Source: Pseudaquabacterium pictum
GTDB taxonomy: Bacteria; Pseudomonadota; Gammaproteobacteria; Burkholderiales; Burkholderiaceae_C
Reading direction: 5' to 3'
Assembly: GCF_005403045.1 (NCBI RefSeq)
Contig: NZ_BJCL01000007.1
Coordinates: 62,001-126,000 of the forward strand
Length of the DNA stretch: 64,000 nucleotides
Shown here: positions 35,813 through 45,909 of the stretch, piece after piece
Position numbering within the stretch: the stretch's first letter is position 1
Layout: each line of letters opens with the position of its first letter
Notes under the pieces: generated by a model
Told to the model about the DNA's origin: nothing
What the model saw: the letters and a program-made list of their open reading frames with translations, nothing else
The model's database searches: none
Program-made: the position numbers and the translations under genes

Positions 35813-35898
35813 CCCAGTTCTTGCCGCGGGTGCGTGTCTTTCCCCCCCTCTGTCACCGCTTGCAGCAAGCTGTTCGGGCCATTTCCGGAGCCACATCC

Positions 35899-37332
<1,434 letters not shown>

Positions 37333-37414
37333 CCCCCCCGAAGCGCCTGCGGCGCTCCCCCCCAGGGGGGCGACGCCAGCGGCCCGGCGAAGCCGGTTCC
37401 GCGGCGTCCGTTTG
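37333..37414 (+). repeat. Dispersed intergenic repeat, copy A (ahcY/metF)
   Basis: 82-base element beginning at the first base after the ahcY stop. It contains three stems in order: GCGCC-TGC-GGCGC, CCCCCC-A-GGGGGG and CCGGC-GAA-GCCGG, then TTCCGCGGCGTCCG. Copies B (41834-41916) and C (47150-47231, inverted) share the same order. All three lie between co-directional genes. Confidence 0.85.
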
Positions 37415-37482
37415 ATCTGCAGCGCCCTGGTGGCGCTGCTTTCATTTCTGCGCGCGACACACGCGCCCAACTGGAGAGCCCC

Positions 37483-38313
37483 ATGGCCCAGTTTCCGATC
37501 AGCATCGAGTTCTTCCCGCCGAACACGCCGGTGGGCAGCGAGAAGCTCAAGACCGTGGTGCAGGACCTGAGCATCCTGCAGCCCGAGTTCTTCAGCGTGA
37601 CCTACGGCGCAGGCGGTGCCACCCGCGACAAGACGCTGGCCACGGTGCAGGCCATCGCCGCCCTGGGCCACGAGGCCGCGCCGCACCTGAGCTGCGTGGG
37701 CAGCACGCGCGAGGGCATCGCGGAGATCCTGGCCACCTACCGGGCCCAGGGCATCCGACGCATCGTGGCGCTGCGTGGCGACCTGCCCAGCGGCACCGCG
37801 GTGGCCGGCGAGTTCCGCTATGCCAGCGAACTGGTGCGCTTCATCCGCGAGACCCAGGGCCCTGACTGGCACATCGAGGTGGCGGCCTACCCCGAGTACC
37901 ACCCCGAGCAGCGCTATGCCGCCAAGGACCTGCAGCACTTCGCAGACAAGGTGAAGGCGGGTGCCGATTCAGCCATCACCCAGTTCTTCTTCAACCCCGA
38001 TGCCTACTTCCACTTCGTGGACGCGGTGGGCAAACTGGGCGTGAACGTGCCGATCGTGCCGGGCATCATGCCGATCCACAACTTCGCCCGCATCGTGCAG
38101 TTCGCCCAGCGCGACGGCATCGAGATCCCGCGCTGGGTGATGCTGAAGATGGAGGGCTACCTGGACGACACCGCGTCGATCCGCGCCTTCGGCATCGACG
38201 TGGTGGCCCAGCTGTGCCAGCGCCTGATCGACGGCGGCGCACCGGCCATCCACTTCTACGCGCTGAACCAGAGCGCGCTGACGCTGGAAATCTGCAGCCG
38301 GTTGAAGCGCTGA
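37483..38313 (+). CDS. metF: Methylenetetrahydrofolate reductase
   Basis: FAD-dependent reduction of 5,10-methylene-THF to 5-methyl-THF, the methyl donor for methionine synthesis. 276 aa TIM barrel, like E. coli MetF. 'SIEFFPPNTPVGSEKL' holds the catalytic Glu, 'FFSVTYGAGGATRDKT' and 'ALRGDLPSG' line the flavin and folate sites, and 'AGADSAITQFFFNPDAYFHF' is a strongly conserved block. Ribosome-binding site ctGGAGagcccc. It follows ahcY after a 150-base gap filled largely by repeat copy A, so it is probably co-transcribed under SAH control. Confidence 0.97.
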   Translation: MAQFPISIEFFPPNTPVGSEKLKTVVQDLSILQPEFFSVTYGAGGATRDKTLATVQAIAALGHEAAPHLSCVGSTREGIAEILATYRAQGIRRIVALRGDLPSGTAVAGEFRYASELVRFIRETQGPDWHIEVAAYPEYHPEQRYAAKDLQHFADKVKAGADSAITQFFFNPDAYFHFVDAVGKLGVNVPIVPGIMPIHNFARIVQFAQRDGIEIPRWVMLKMEGYLDDTASIRAFGIDVVAQLCQRLIDGGAPAIHFYALNQSALTLEICSRLKR

Positions 38314-38414
38314 GCTTCAGTTTGGGGCTCGTTGCGGGCCTTGCCTGCGTTGATTCGAGCGATCGCGCTGAAGATGGCGAACCGGCAAGTTCCGCTTCGA
38401 GCCCAGAGCAGCCC

Positions 38415-39326
38415 TCACACCACCGCGGCCTGCGCCCGCAACCAGGCTGCCAGCGCCTGGGCATCCGGGCGCTGGGCGGCGCCCGGGGCCAGGATCAGGA
38501 AGTAGGCGCGCGCCGTGGCCGTGGCCTCACCGAAGGGCACGACCAGTTGCCGCTTCTTCAGCAACCCGTCAATCAGCGGACGGCGGCCCAGCGTGATGCC
38601 GTGGCCGGCCACCGCGGCGGCAATGGCTTCGTTGTAGCTGTTGAAGGTCAGCCGCGCCACCGGCTGCAGGTGCGGCTGGCCAAGCTGGCGCAGCCAGGGC
38701 TCCCATTCCAGCGGCATGCTGGTGCCGCCCGGATCGGCCACCTGCAGCAGCGTGTGGTGGACCAGATCGGCCGGCTGGGCCAACGGATGCGGCTTGCGCC
38801 GCAGCAGCGCCGGGCTGCACACCGGCACCAGCGCCTCGCCAAACAGGCGTTCACCCGCCGCACCGTCCATCGGCTGGTAGCGCACGGCCAGGTCGAAGCC
38901 GTCGCGCTGCAGGTCACGCCTCTCGAAACTGGCATCGAGCCGCACGTCCACGCCCGGATGGTCGCGGGTGAACCCGGCCAGCCGCGGGATCAGCCACAGC
39001 GCGGCGAAGCTGGGCGTGGTGGTCAACGCCAGCGGCGCCGGCGCGACCGGGGCGCGGATGGCGTTCACCGCCTCGGTGAGCTGGGCCATCGCAGCGCGGG
39101 TGGCGGCCAGCAGGCGCTCGCCAGCGGGCGTCAACGCCAGCGCGCGGTGGCGGCGCTCGAACACCGGCACGCCCAGCGCCGCCTCCAGCGCCTGCACCTG
39201 GCGGCTCAGCGCCGACTGGGTGATGAAGCGTTCCGCCGCCGCGGCGGTGATGCTGCCGCGGCGGGCCACCGCTTCGAAGGACACCAGCAGATCGAGTGGC
39301 GGCAGCCGCTGGGCAGGGTTTGACAT
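38415..39326 (-). CDS. LysR-family transcriptional regulator
   Basis: 303 aa. An N-terminal winged helix ('LDLLVSFEAVARRGSITAAAAERFITQSALSRQVQALEAALG') is followed by the type 2 periplasmic-binding effector domain ('LALTTTPSFAALWLIPRLAGFTRDHPGVDVRL', 'GFDLAVRYQP'). This resembles GcvA-like LysR proteins. Start 39326 (MSNPAQRLPP) places the helix-turn-helix at the usual distance. It is divergent from the DUF2917 gene across 126 bases, the standard arrangement for regulation of the neighbour and itself; no clear T-N11-A palindrome could be assigned. Confidence 0.92.
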   Translation of the reverse strand: MSNPAQRLPPLDLLVSFEAVARRGSITAAAAERFITQSALSRQVQALEAALGVPVFERRHRALALTPAGERLLAATRAAMAQLTEAVNAIRAPVAPAPLALTTTPSFAALWLIPRLAGFTRDHPGVDVRLDASFERRDLQRDGFDLAVRYQPMDGAAGERLFGEALVPVCSPALLRRKPHPLAQPADLVHHTLLQVADPGGTSMPLEWEPWLRQLGQPHLQPVARLTFNSYNEAIAAAVAGHGITLGRRPLIDGLLKKRQLVVPFGEATATARAYFLILAPGAAQRPDAQALAAWLRAQAAVV

Positions 39327-39452
39327 GCGCCGGGAGAATGCGTTGGATGCAAATTGAGCGTTTGTCAGGCTGTCAGCGCAGCTGAAGAATGCATGCACAG
39401 CCCCGGAGATCGCATGCCATCACATGCATCCGGCGCATTCAAGGAGTCTGCC

Positions 39453-39764
39453 ATGCATCTCGACATCCACCAAGCCCTGGTGCCGCTCACCAGCCCCATG
39501 CCGCTGCGCCTGGCCGGCGCCCGCGGCACCCGCGTGCGCAGCCTGGCCGGCACACTGTGGGTCACCACCGACGGTGATCTGCGCGACCAGGTGCTGGAGC
39601 GCGGTGAATCGCTGGTCATCGACAGCGACGCGCCGGTGCTGGTCACGCCGCTGGGCGGCAGCGCCACCGTGGGCCTGAGCGACGTCGGCCAGCCCGCCGC
39701 CGCGCCGGCCAGGCCATCGGCCTGGCGGCAGCTGCTGCGCCCCGGCCGCCTGGCCGCGGCCTGA
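39453..39764 (+). CDS. DUF2917 domain-containing protein
   Basis: 103 aa, cupin-like small beta protein. 'LRLAGARGTRVRSLAGTLWVTTDGDLRDQVLERGESLVI' is the DUF2917 core ('G..LWVT..G...D..L..G..'), a family common in Burkholderiales, often next to LysR regulators, and without known function. The start at 39453 is supported by aAGGAGtctgcc. Its stop codon and that of the convergent fructokinase share TGATCA at the centre of a GGCCTGATCAGGCC palindrome. Confidence 0.82.
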   Translation: MHLDIHQALVPLTSPMPLRLAGARGTRVRSLAGTLWVTTDGDLRDQVLERGESLVIDSDAPVLVTPLGGSATVGLSDVGQPAAAPARPSAWRQLLRPGRLAAA

Positions 39765-40691
39765 TCAGGCCAGCTCGGCGCGGCGCGGCAGGTCGGCGCC
39801 GCGCCGGCTGCAGGTGATGGCGGCGGCGCGGGCGGCAAAGCCCAGCGCCTCGGCCAGCGCCGTGTTGTCGATGGCGGCCAGTGCCGCGGGCGTGAGCCGG
39901 CCGGTCTCGGCCGCCCAGGTCAGCAGGGCGGCCTGGAAGGTGTCGCCGGCGCCCACGGTGTCGGCCACGGCCACCTTCACCGGTGGCGTGTGGACGCTGC
40001 CGCGGGCGGTGAAGCCGACCGCGCCGTCGGCGCCGCGCGTCACCACCACCAGCGGCGTGCCGGCGGCCAGCGCATCGGCGGCGAACTGGGTGATGCTGCG
40101 GCCCGGGTACAGCAGGCCCAGGTCCTCGTCACTGACCTTCAGCAGGTGGGTGCGCGGCAGCATCCACTGCAGCGTGGCCCGCCACACATCCAGGTCGGGC
40201 TCGACATTGGCTCGGATGTTGGGGTCGTAGCTGATCACGCTGCGGCGGTGTTCCCGTTCGACCAGCGTCCGCTGGGTGGCGCCCACCGGCTGCACCACCA
40301 TCGCATAGCTGCCGAGGTGAAAGCAGTTGGCCTCGGCCGGGATGGCCTCCAGGTGCTCGGCACGCAGCAGCCGGTCGGCACAGCCCTGGCCGTAGAAGGC
40401 ATAGCTGGGCACACCGCGTGCGTCCAGGCCGATCAGGCTCAAGGTGGTGGGTGCATCGATGCGGGCGGTGGCACGGGCGTCGATGCCCTCGTCGTCCAGC
40501 GCCTGCATCAGCCGCTCGCCGGCAAAGCCGGTGCCCACGCCGCCGCAGAAGCCCACCGGCTGGCCCAGCCGCGCCAGGCCCAGGGCCACGTTGAACGGGC
40601 TGCCGCCGATGCGGCCGTCGAAGCCCAGGCCGGTGGGCGTGCTGCCGGTGGCGAACACGTCGAACAGCGCTTCTCCGCAGACGATGAACAT
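39765..40691 (-). CDS. PfkB-family carbohydrate kinase (fructokinase-like)
   Basis: 308 aa ribokinase-fold sugar kinase. The N-terminal substrate region 'CGEALFDVFATG', 'IGGSPFNVALGLARLGQPVGFCGGVG' and the ATP-site 'VADTVGAGDTFQAALL' with the catalytic Asp identify the family; the pattern is closest to fructokinases. Start 40691 (MFIVCGEAL). It is divergent from a fructose-type ABC operon and close to a shared operator, so it probably phosphorylates the imported sugar to feed glycolysis. Confidence 0.88.
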   Translation of the reverse strand: MFIVCGEALFDVFATGSTPTGLGFDGRIGGSPFNVALGLARLGQPVGFCGGVGTGFAGERLMQALDDEGIDARATARIDAPTTLSLIGLDARGVPSYAFYGQGCADRLLRAEHLEAIPAEANCFHLGSYAMVVQPVGATQRTLVEREHRRSVISYDPNIRANVEPDLDVWRATLQWMLPRTHLLKVSDEDLGLLYPGRSITQFAADALAAGTPLVVVTRGADGAVGFTARGSVHTPPVKVAVADTVGAGDTFQAALLTWAAETGRLTPAALAAIDNTALAEALGFAARAAAITCSRRGADLPRRAELA

Positions 40692-40720
40692 GGTGGGGCT
40701 CTCCGGGTTATCCATTAATC

Positions 40721-40733
40721 AATCAACTTGATT
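40721..40733. promoter_or_regulatory. Putative ROK-repressor operator
   Basis: AATCAA-C-TTGATT, a perfect 13-bp palindrome in an AT-rich island between the divergent fructokinase and frcB genes. It overlaps the -35 of the frcB promoter. The ROK regulator at the end of this operon is the obvious candidate ligand-responsive repressor. Confidence 0.55.
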
Positions 40734-40756
40734 TATTTAAACACGCTGCGCAGAAT
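40728..40756 (+). promoter_or_regulatory. Promoter of the sugar ABC operon
   Basis: TTGATT (40728-40733), 17-base spacer, CAGAAT (40751-40756): a good sigma-70 match with exact spacing. The start codon of frcB is 82 bases downstream of the -10. The operator palindrome covers the -35. Confidence 0.6.
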
Positions 40757-40838
40757 GGCGCCATCCGTTGAATCCCCAACGGCAGCGGCCAACAACGATG
40801 TTCACGAGTGGCCCCACCCCACCCCCAGGAGACTGACC

Positions 40839-41831
40839 ATGCGCGCACCCCTTCTTGCTTCCGTCCTGGCCCTGGCCGCCGGCGCTGCCGTTGCACAGGC
40901 CCAGCCGGTGATCGGCCTGATCACCAAGACCGAAACCAACCCGTTCTTCGTGAAGATGAAGGAAGGCGCGGCCGAGGCGGCCAAGGCGCAGGGCGCCAAG
41001 CTGCTCAGCGGTGCGGGCAAGACCGACGGCGACAACGCCGGCCAGGTGACGGCGATGGAGAACATGATCGCCGCCGGCGCCAAGACCATCCTGATCACGC
41101 CCAGCGACAGCAAGGCCATCCTGCCGGCGATCAAGAAGGCCCGCGACAAGGGCGTGATGGTGATCGCGCTGGACAGCCCCACCGACCCGGTGGACGGCAC
41201 CGACGCGCTGTTCGCCACCGACAACTACCAGGCCGGCGTGCTGATCGGCCAGTACGCCAAGGCGGCGCTGGGCGGCAAGCCGGCGAAGATCGTCACGCTG
41301 GACCTGTTCCCCGGCCACCCGGTGGGCGCACAGCGGCACAACGGCTTCTTGAAGGGCTTCGGCCTGGCCGCGCCCGATGCCAAGAGCAACGAGTTGGGCA
41401 AGGCCGCCGAGGTGGTGTGCATGGCCGACAGCTTCGGCGACCGCGCCAAGGGCCAGACCGCGATGGAGAACTGCCTGCAGAAGGCCGGTGACGTGAACGT
41501 GGTCTACACCATCAACGAGCCCGCCGCCGCCGGTGCCTACAACGCATTGAAGAAGGCCGGCAAGGAGAAGGGCGTGGTCATCGTCTCGGTGGACGGCGGC
41601 TGCGCCGGCATCGCCGACGTGGGCGCCGGCATCATCGCCGCCACCAGCCAGCAGTACCCGCTGAAGATGGCCGCGATGGGCGTCGAAGCCGGCGTGGCCT
41701 ATGCCAAGACCGGCAAGAAGGTCAGCGGCTACACCGACACCGGGGTCACGCTGATCGCCGCCAAGGCGCTGCCGGGCGTCGACAGCAAGGACGTCAAGAC
41801 CGGCACGGACCTGTGCTGGGGAAAGAAGTAA
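40839..41831 (+). CDS. frcB: Sugar ABC transporter substrate-binding protein (FrcB-like)
   Basis: 330 aa periplasmic binding protein of the ribose/fructose class (Peripla_BP_4). Signal peptide residues 1-20 ('AAVAQAQ'). The mature start 'PVIGLITKTETNPFFVKMKEGA', 'AMENMIAAGAKTILITPSDSKAI', 'IALDSPTDPVDGTDALFATDN' and 'NVVYTINEPAAAGAYNAL' resemble rhizobial FrcB (fructose, mannose, ribose). A cysteine pair in 'ELGKAAEVVCMADS' and 'AMENCLQKAG' may form a disulphide. Ribosome-binding site ccaGGAGactgacc. First gene of the frcBCA operon; repeat copy B follows directly. Confidence 0.85.
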   Translation: MRAPLLASVLALAAGAAVAQAQPVIGLITKTETNPFFVKMKEGAAEAAKAQGAKLLSGAGKTDGDNAGQVTAMENMIAAGAKTILITPSDSKAILPAIKKARDKGVMVIALDSPTDPVDGTDALFATDNYQAGVLIGQYAKAALGGKPAKIVTLDLFPGHPVGAQRHNGFLKGFGLAAPDAKSNELGKAAEVVCMADSFGDRAKGQTAMENCLQKAGDVNVVYTINEPAAAGAYNALKKAGKEKGVVIVSVDGGCAGIADVGAGIIAATSQQYPLKMAAMGVEAGVAYAKTGKKVSGYTDTGVTLIAAKALPGVDSKDVKTGTDLCWGKK

Positions 41832-41833
41832 GC

Positions 41834-41916
41834 CCACCCCGTAGCGGCTGACGCCGCTCCCCCTCAAGGGGGCGACCCCAGTGGCCCGGCGTAGCCGGTT
41901 CCACGGGGTCCGCTTG
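41834..41916 (+). repeat. Dispersed intergenic repeat, copy B (frcB/frcC)
   Basis: Starts two bases after the frcB stop. Same stem order as copy A with compensating changes (GCGGC-TGAC-GCCGC, CCCCCT-CA-AGGGGG, CCGGC-GTA-GCCGG), which argues that the RNA fold is what is conserved. The most diverged of the three copies. Confidence 0.8.
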
Positions 41917-41987
41917 ACAGGCGCGCGGTGCGCGCCAGCGGGGTGCTGCGCACCGCCGCGGTTCACTCACTCCAGCCAGGACGCCCC

Positions 41988-42932
41988 ATGAAACTCCCAC
42001 CGATCGGCCAGCTCGGGCCGTTCATCGCGCTGGTCATCGCCTGCGCCTTCTTCGCCACGCAGAGCGACCGCTTCCTGACCGGCGCCAACCTGAGCCTGAT
42101 CCTGCAGCAGGTGATGGTGGTGGGCGTGATCGCGATCGGCCAGACGCTGATCGTGCTGACCGCAGGCATCGACCTGTCCTGCGGCATGGTGATGGCACTC
42201 GGCAGCATCGTGATGACCAAGCTCGCGGTGGAGATGGGCCTGCCGGCGCCGCTGGCCATCCTGTGCGGCGTGGGTGTCACCGCGCTGTTCGGTCTGGTCA
42301 ACGGGCTGCTGGTCACACGGGTGAAGCTGCCGCCGTTCATCGTCACCCTGGGCACGCTGAACATCGCCTTCGCGATCACCCAGCTGTACTCCAACGCGCA
42401 GACGGTGACCGACGTGCCGCCGCTGATGACCTGGCTGGGCAACACCTTCTCGATCGGCGGCACCGAGGTCGGCTTCGGCGCGGTGCTGATGGTGCTGCTG
42501 TACCTGGGCACCTGGTTCTGGCTGCGCGAGACGGCCGCCGGCCGCCATGTCTACATGGTGGGCAACAACCCCGAGGCGACACGCCTCGTCGGCATCCCCA
42601 CCGACCGGGTGCTGCTGGGCGTCTACGTGCTGGCCGGCGTGTTCTACGGCCTGGCCAGCCTGCTCAGCGTGGCCCGCACCGGCGTGGGTGACCCCAACGC
42701 CGGCCAGACCGAGAACCTGGACGCCATCACCGCCGTGGTGCTGGGCGGCACCAGCCTGTTCGGTGGCCGCGGCGTGATCCTGGGCACGCTGATCGGCGCC
42801 ATCGTCGTCGGCGTGCTGCGCAATGGCCTCACGCTGATGGGCGTGGCCTCGGTCTACCAGGTGCTGATCACCGGCATCCTCGTGATCGCGGCGGTGGCCG
42901 TCGATCAACTGTCCCGCAAGGGCGCCCGCTGA
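41988..42932 (+). CDS. frcC: Sugar ABC transporter permease (FrcC/RbsC-like)
   Basis: 314 aa inner-membrane permease of the branched-chain-permease-like (BPD_transp_2) family, with about eight to ten membrane segments. 'IGQTLIVLTAGIDLSCGMVMALGSIV' and 'GLVNGLLVTRVKLPPFIVTLGTLNIAFAI' are signature regions of RbsC/FrcC, and 'GNNPEATRLVGIPTDRVLLGVYVLAG' is the loop contacting the ATPase. Start 41988 (MKLPPIGQ) after cagccAGGacgcccc. Separated from frcB by 156 bases holding repeat copy B, and followed by the ATPase after 20 bases. Confidence 0.9.
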   Translation: MKLPPIGQLGPFIALVIACAFFATQSDRFLTGANLSLILQQVMVVGVIAIGQTLIVLTAGIDLSCGMVMALGSIVMTKLAVEMGLPAPLAILCGVGVTALFGLVNGLLVTRVKLPPFIVTLGTLNIAFAITQLYSNAQTVTDVPPLMTWLGNTFSIGGTEVGFGAVLMVLLYLGTWFWLRETAAGRHVYMVGNNPEATRLVGIPTDRVLLGVYVLAGVFYGLASLLSVARTGVGDPNAGQTENLDAITAVVLGGTSLFGGRGVILGTLIGAIVVGVLRNGLTLMGVASVYQVLITGILVIAAVAVDQLSRKGAR

Positions 42933-42952
42933 ACCCGGCAGGAGCACACACC

Positions 42953-43741
<789 letters not shown>

Positions 43742-43748
43742 GGCCGGC

Positions 43749-44204
43749 ATGCTGAAGGGCATCGACCCGCTGCTCACGCCGGATCTGCTGAAGGTGCTGG
43801 CCGAGATGGGCCACGGCGACGAACTGGTGATTGCCGACGCCAACTTCACCGCCGCCAGCCTGGGCCGTGGCAAGCCGGTCGTCCCGCTGGCCGGCGTGGG
43901 CGTGCAGCGCGCCTGCGAGGCGGTGCTGAGCCTGCTGCCGCTGGACGCCATGGTCGACCAGCCCGTGGCCTGCATGCAGGTGGGCGGCACGCCGGCCGGC
44001 TACCGCAGTGCGCAGCAGCGCACGCTGATGGCCGCGCTGGAAGCGGCCGGCCATGCCACGCCCGCACAATGGCTGGCGATGGAGCGCTTCGCCTTCTACG
44101 ACCGCGTGAAAGCCGCCTTCGCCATCGTGCACACCGGCGAGCTGCAGCCCTGGGCCAATGTGATCCTGAAGAAGGGCGTGCTGGGTGAACCGCTCCAACC
44201 CTGA
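43749..44204 (+). CDS. RbsD/FucU-family sugar mutarotase
   Basis: 151 aa. 'MLKGIDPLLTPDLLKVLAEMGHGDELVIADANF' is the family N-terminus with the catalytic-type His22, and 'RFAFYDRVKAAFAIVHTGELQPWANVILKKGVL' the conserved C-terminus with the Tyr and active-site Glu region. FucU/RbsD proteins speed anomer exchange of the imported sugar. It fits the operon as the step between import and phosphorylation. The preferred sugar is unknown. Overlaps the ROK gene by 20 bases. Confidence 0.9.
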   Translation: MLKGIDPLLTPDLLKVLAEMGHGDELVIADANFTAASLGRGKPVVPLAGVGVQRACEAVLSLLPLDAMVDQPVACMQVGGTPAGYRSAQQRTLMAALEAAGHATPAQWLAMERFAFYDRVKAAFAIVHTGELQPWANVILKKGVLGEPLQP

Positions 44205-45426
44205 CCTGCTGGCCGCCGCCGACGCACTGCGCCTGAAGCCCCGCGGCTCCAGCCAGGGCGGGCTGCGCCAGTACAACGAGCGGGTGGTGCTGCAGGCCAT
44301 CCGCCTGCATGGCGCGCTGCCCGGCGCCGAGATCGCCCGCGTCACCCAGCTCACCGCGCAGACCGTCAGCCTGATCACCAAGCGGCTGGAGGCCGACGGC
44401 CTGCTGCTGCGCGGCGCACCGCAGCGCGGCAAGGTGGGCCAGCCCTCGGTGCCGCTGCGGCTGAACCCCGACGGCGCGCTGGCCATCGGCATCAAGGTGG
44501 GCCGCCGCAGCATGGACGTGCTGCTGGTCGACTTCACCGGCGCGGTGCGCCAGCGCTGGACGCTGGACTACCGCTACCCCGACCCTGACCAGCTGCTGGC
44601 CGAGATCACCGCCCGCCTGGCCGGGATCACCACGCAGCTCAGCGCCGATGCCCTCGCCCGGGTGCAGGGTGTGGGCATCGCCGCGCCGTTCAGCCTGGGC
44701 GGCTGGCAGACGCTGCTGGACATGCCGCCCGCCGTGGCCGCCCGCTGGCCGCAGGTGAACCTGCGCGCCGAGGTGGCTGCCCGCACCGAGCTGCCGGTGT
44801 CGCTGATCAAGGACACCGCCGCCGCCTGCGTGGCCGAGCTGGTGGCCGGCCGCGGCCGCAGCGTGCAGAGCTTCCTGTATGTCTTCGTCGACACCTTCAT
44901 CGGCGGCGGCCTGGTGCTCGACAGCCACCTGCGCGCCGGCCTGCATGGCAATGCCGGCGCCATCGGCTCGCTGCCGATGGGCCTGGCGGGCAGCGCAGGC
45001 GCCGCGCCAGCCCAGCTGCTGAGCGTGGCCTCGCTGGCCAACCTGGAGGCCCGCTATCGCGCCCATGGGCTGGATGCCGCCGCGGTGGCCGACGACCGGG
45101 CCCTGCAGTCCGGCTGGCTGCCGCACACCCAGGCCTGGCTGGCCGAGGCCGCCGCTGCGGTGGCGCTGGCCGTCAACAGCGCCGCCTGCCTGCTCGACCT
45201 GGAGAGCGTGATCGTCGACGGCTCGTTCAGCCGGCCGCTGCAGGCCGCCCTGGTGGCCACGCTGCAGCAGGCGCTGGACGGCTACAGCTGGGAGGGCGTG
45301 ACCCGCCCGGCGCTGCTGCCCGGCACCATCGGCTCCGATGCCCGTGCCCTGGGCGGCGCGCTGCTGCCGCTGCATGCCAACTTCTCGCCCGACCGCGACC
45401 TGTTCCTGAAGATCGCGGTCGACTGA
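44185..45426 (+). CDS. ROK-family transcriptional repressor
   Basis: 413 aa with a GTG start inside the end of the mutarotase gene. An N-terminal MarR-like winged helix ('NERVVLQAIRLHGALPGAEIARVTQLTAQTVSLITKRLEADGLL') is joined to a ROK sugar-kinase-like domain ('LAIGIKVGRRSMDVLLVDFTG', 'VFVDTFIGGGLVLDSHLRAGLHGNAGAIGSLPMG'). The Cys-rich zinc motif usual in ROK proteins is not seen. It probably represses the frc operon and the divergent fructokinase through the AATCAACTTGATT palindrome, released by the imported sugar or its phosphate. Confidence 0.9.
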   Translation: MNRSNPDLLAAADALRLKPRGSSQGGLRQYNERVVLQAIRLHGALPGAEIARVTQLTAQTVSLITKRLEADGLLLRGAPQRGKVGQPSVPLRLNPDGALAIGIKVGRRSMDVLLVDFTGAVRQRWTLDYRYPDPDQLLAEITARLAGITTQLSADALARVQGVGIAAPFSLGGWQTLLDMPPAVAARWPQVNLRAEVAARTELPVSLIKDTAAACVAELVAGRGRSVQSFLYVFVDTFIGGGLVLDSHLRAGLHGNAGAIGSLPMGLAGSAGAAPAQLLSVASLANLEARYRAHGLDAAAVADDRALQSGWLPHTQAWLAEAAAAVALAVNSAACLLDLESVIVDGSFSRPLQAALVATLQQALDGYSWEGVTRPALLPGTIGSDARALGGALLPLHANFSPDRDLFLKIAVD

Positions 45427-45479
45427 CACCGCCCAGCCCAGGGATGGGCAGCGCCGGCGACACACGCCAGACTCGGTAG

Positions 45480-45890
45480 ATGTCCGCCCGACCGAGCCTG
45501 CCCATGCGCCCCCTGCCCCGCGGCTTCACCCTGATCGAACAGCTGGCCGTCATCAGCCTGGTCGGCACCGCCTCGGCGGCAGCCCTGCCCGCCCTGGCCG
45601 ACCTGCAGTCGCGCGCGGCCGACACCACGCTGGCCACCCTGGCTGCGGCCGCCAGCTCGGCCATGGCGTTGAACCAGGCCGGCTGCCTGGTGACCAGCCA
45701 GCAGGCCGTGGACGGCAAGTGCCAGCCGGTGCGTGACTGCACCGACGTGGCCACGCTGTGGATGGGCGAGATCCCGACCGGCTATGCCGTGCTGCCGCAG
45801 CCCTTGGCGGCGCATGGCAGCCAGTGCACGCTGCAGCGCCTGCAGGATGGCGCCCGTGCCGCCTTCCACGGCGCGGCCACCGGCGGCTGA
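45480..45890 (+). CDS. Type IV pilin/pseudopilin-like prepilin
   Basis: 136 aa. 'RGFTLIEQLAVISLVGTASAAALPAL' is a class III prepilin signal: cleavage after Gly, Phe at +1 and Glu5 of the mature protein, then the hydrophobic helix. After an Ala-rich helix the small globular domain has three or four cysteines ('AGCLVTSQQAVDGKC', 'VRDCTD', 'SQCTL'). Processed by the prepilin peptidase and assembled by a type IV pilus or type II secretion system elsewhere; here it stands alone. Either ATG 45480 or 45504 could be the start. Confidence 0.8.
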   Translation: MSARPSLPMRPLPRGFTLIEQLAVISLVGTASAAALPALADLQSRAADTTLATLAAAASSAMALNQAGCLVTSQQAVDGKCQPVRDCTDVATLWMGEIPTGYAVLPQPLAAHGSQCTLQRLQDGARAAFHGAATGG

Positions 45891-45909
45891 CCGGTCAACC
45901 AGCCAGCGC

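Noticed and set aside
39327-39452. LysR T-N11-A operator between the LysR and DUF2917 genes
   Set aside because: Several loose candidates but no convincing inverted repeat.
39758-39771. GGCCTGATCAGGCC palindrome as an operator
   Set aside because: It lies at the junction of two convergent stop codons, where an operator has no evident use; probably chance from TGA/TCA overlap and GC-rich flanks.
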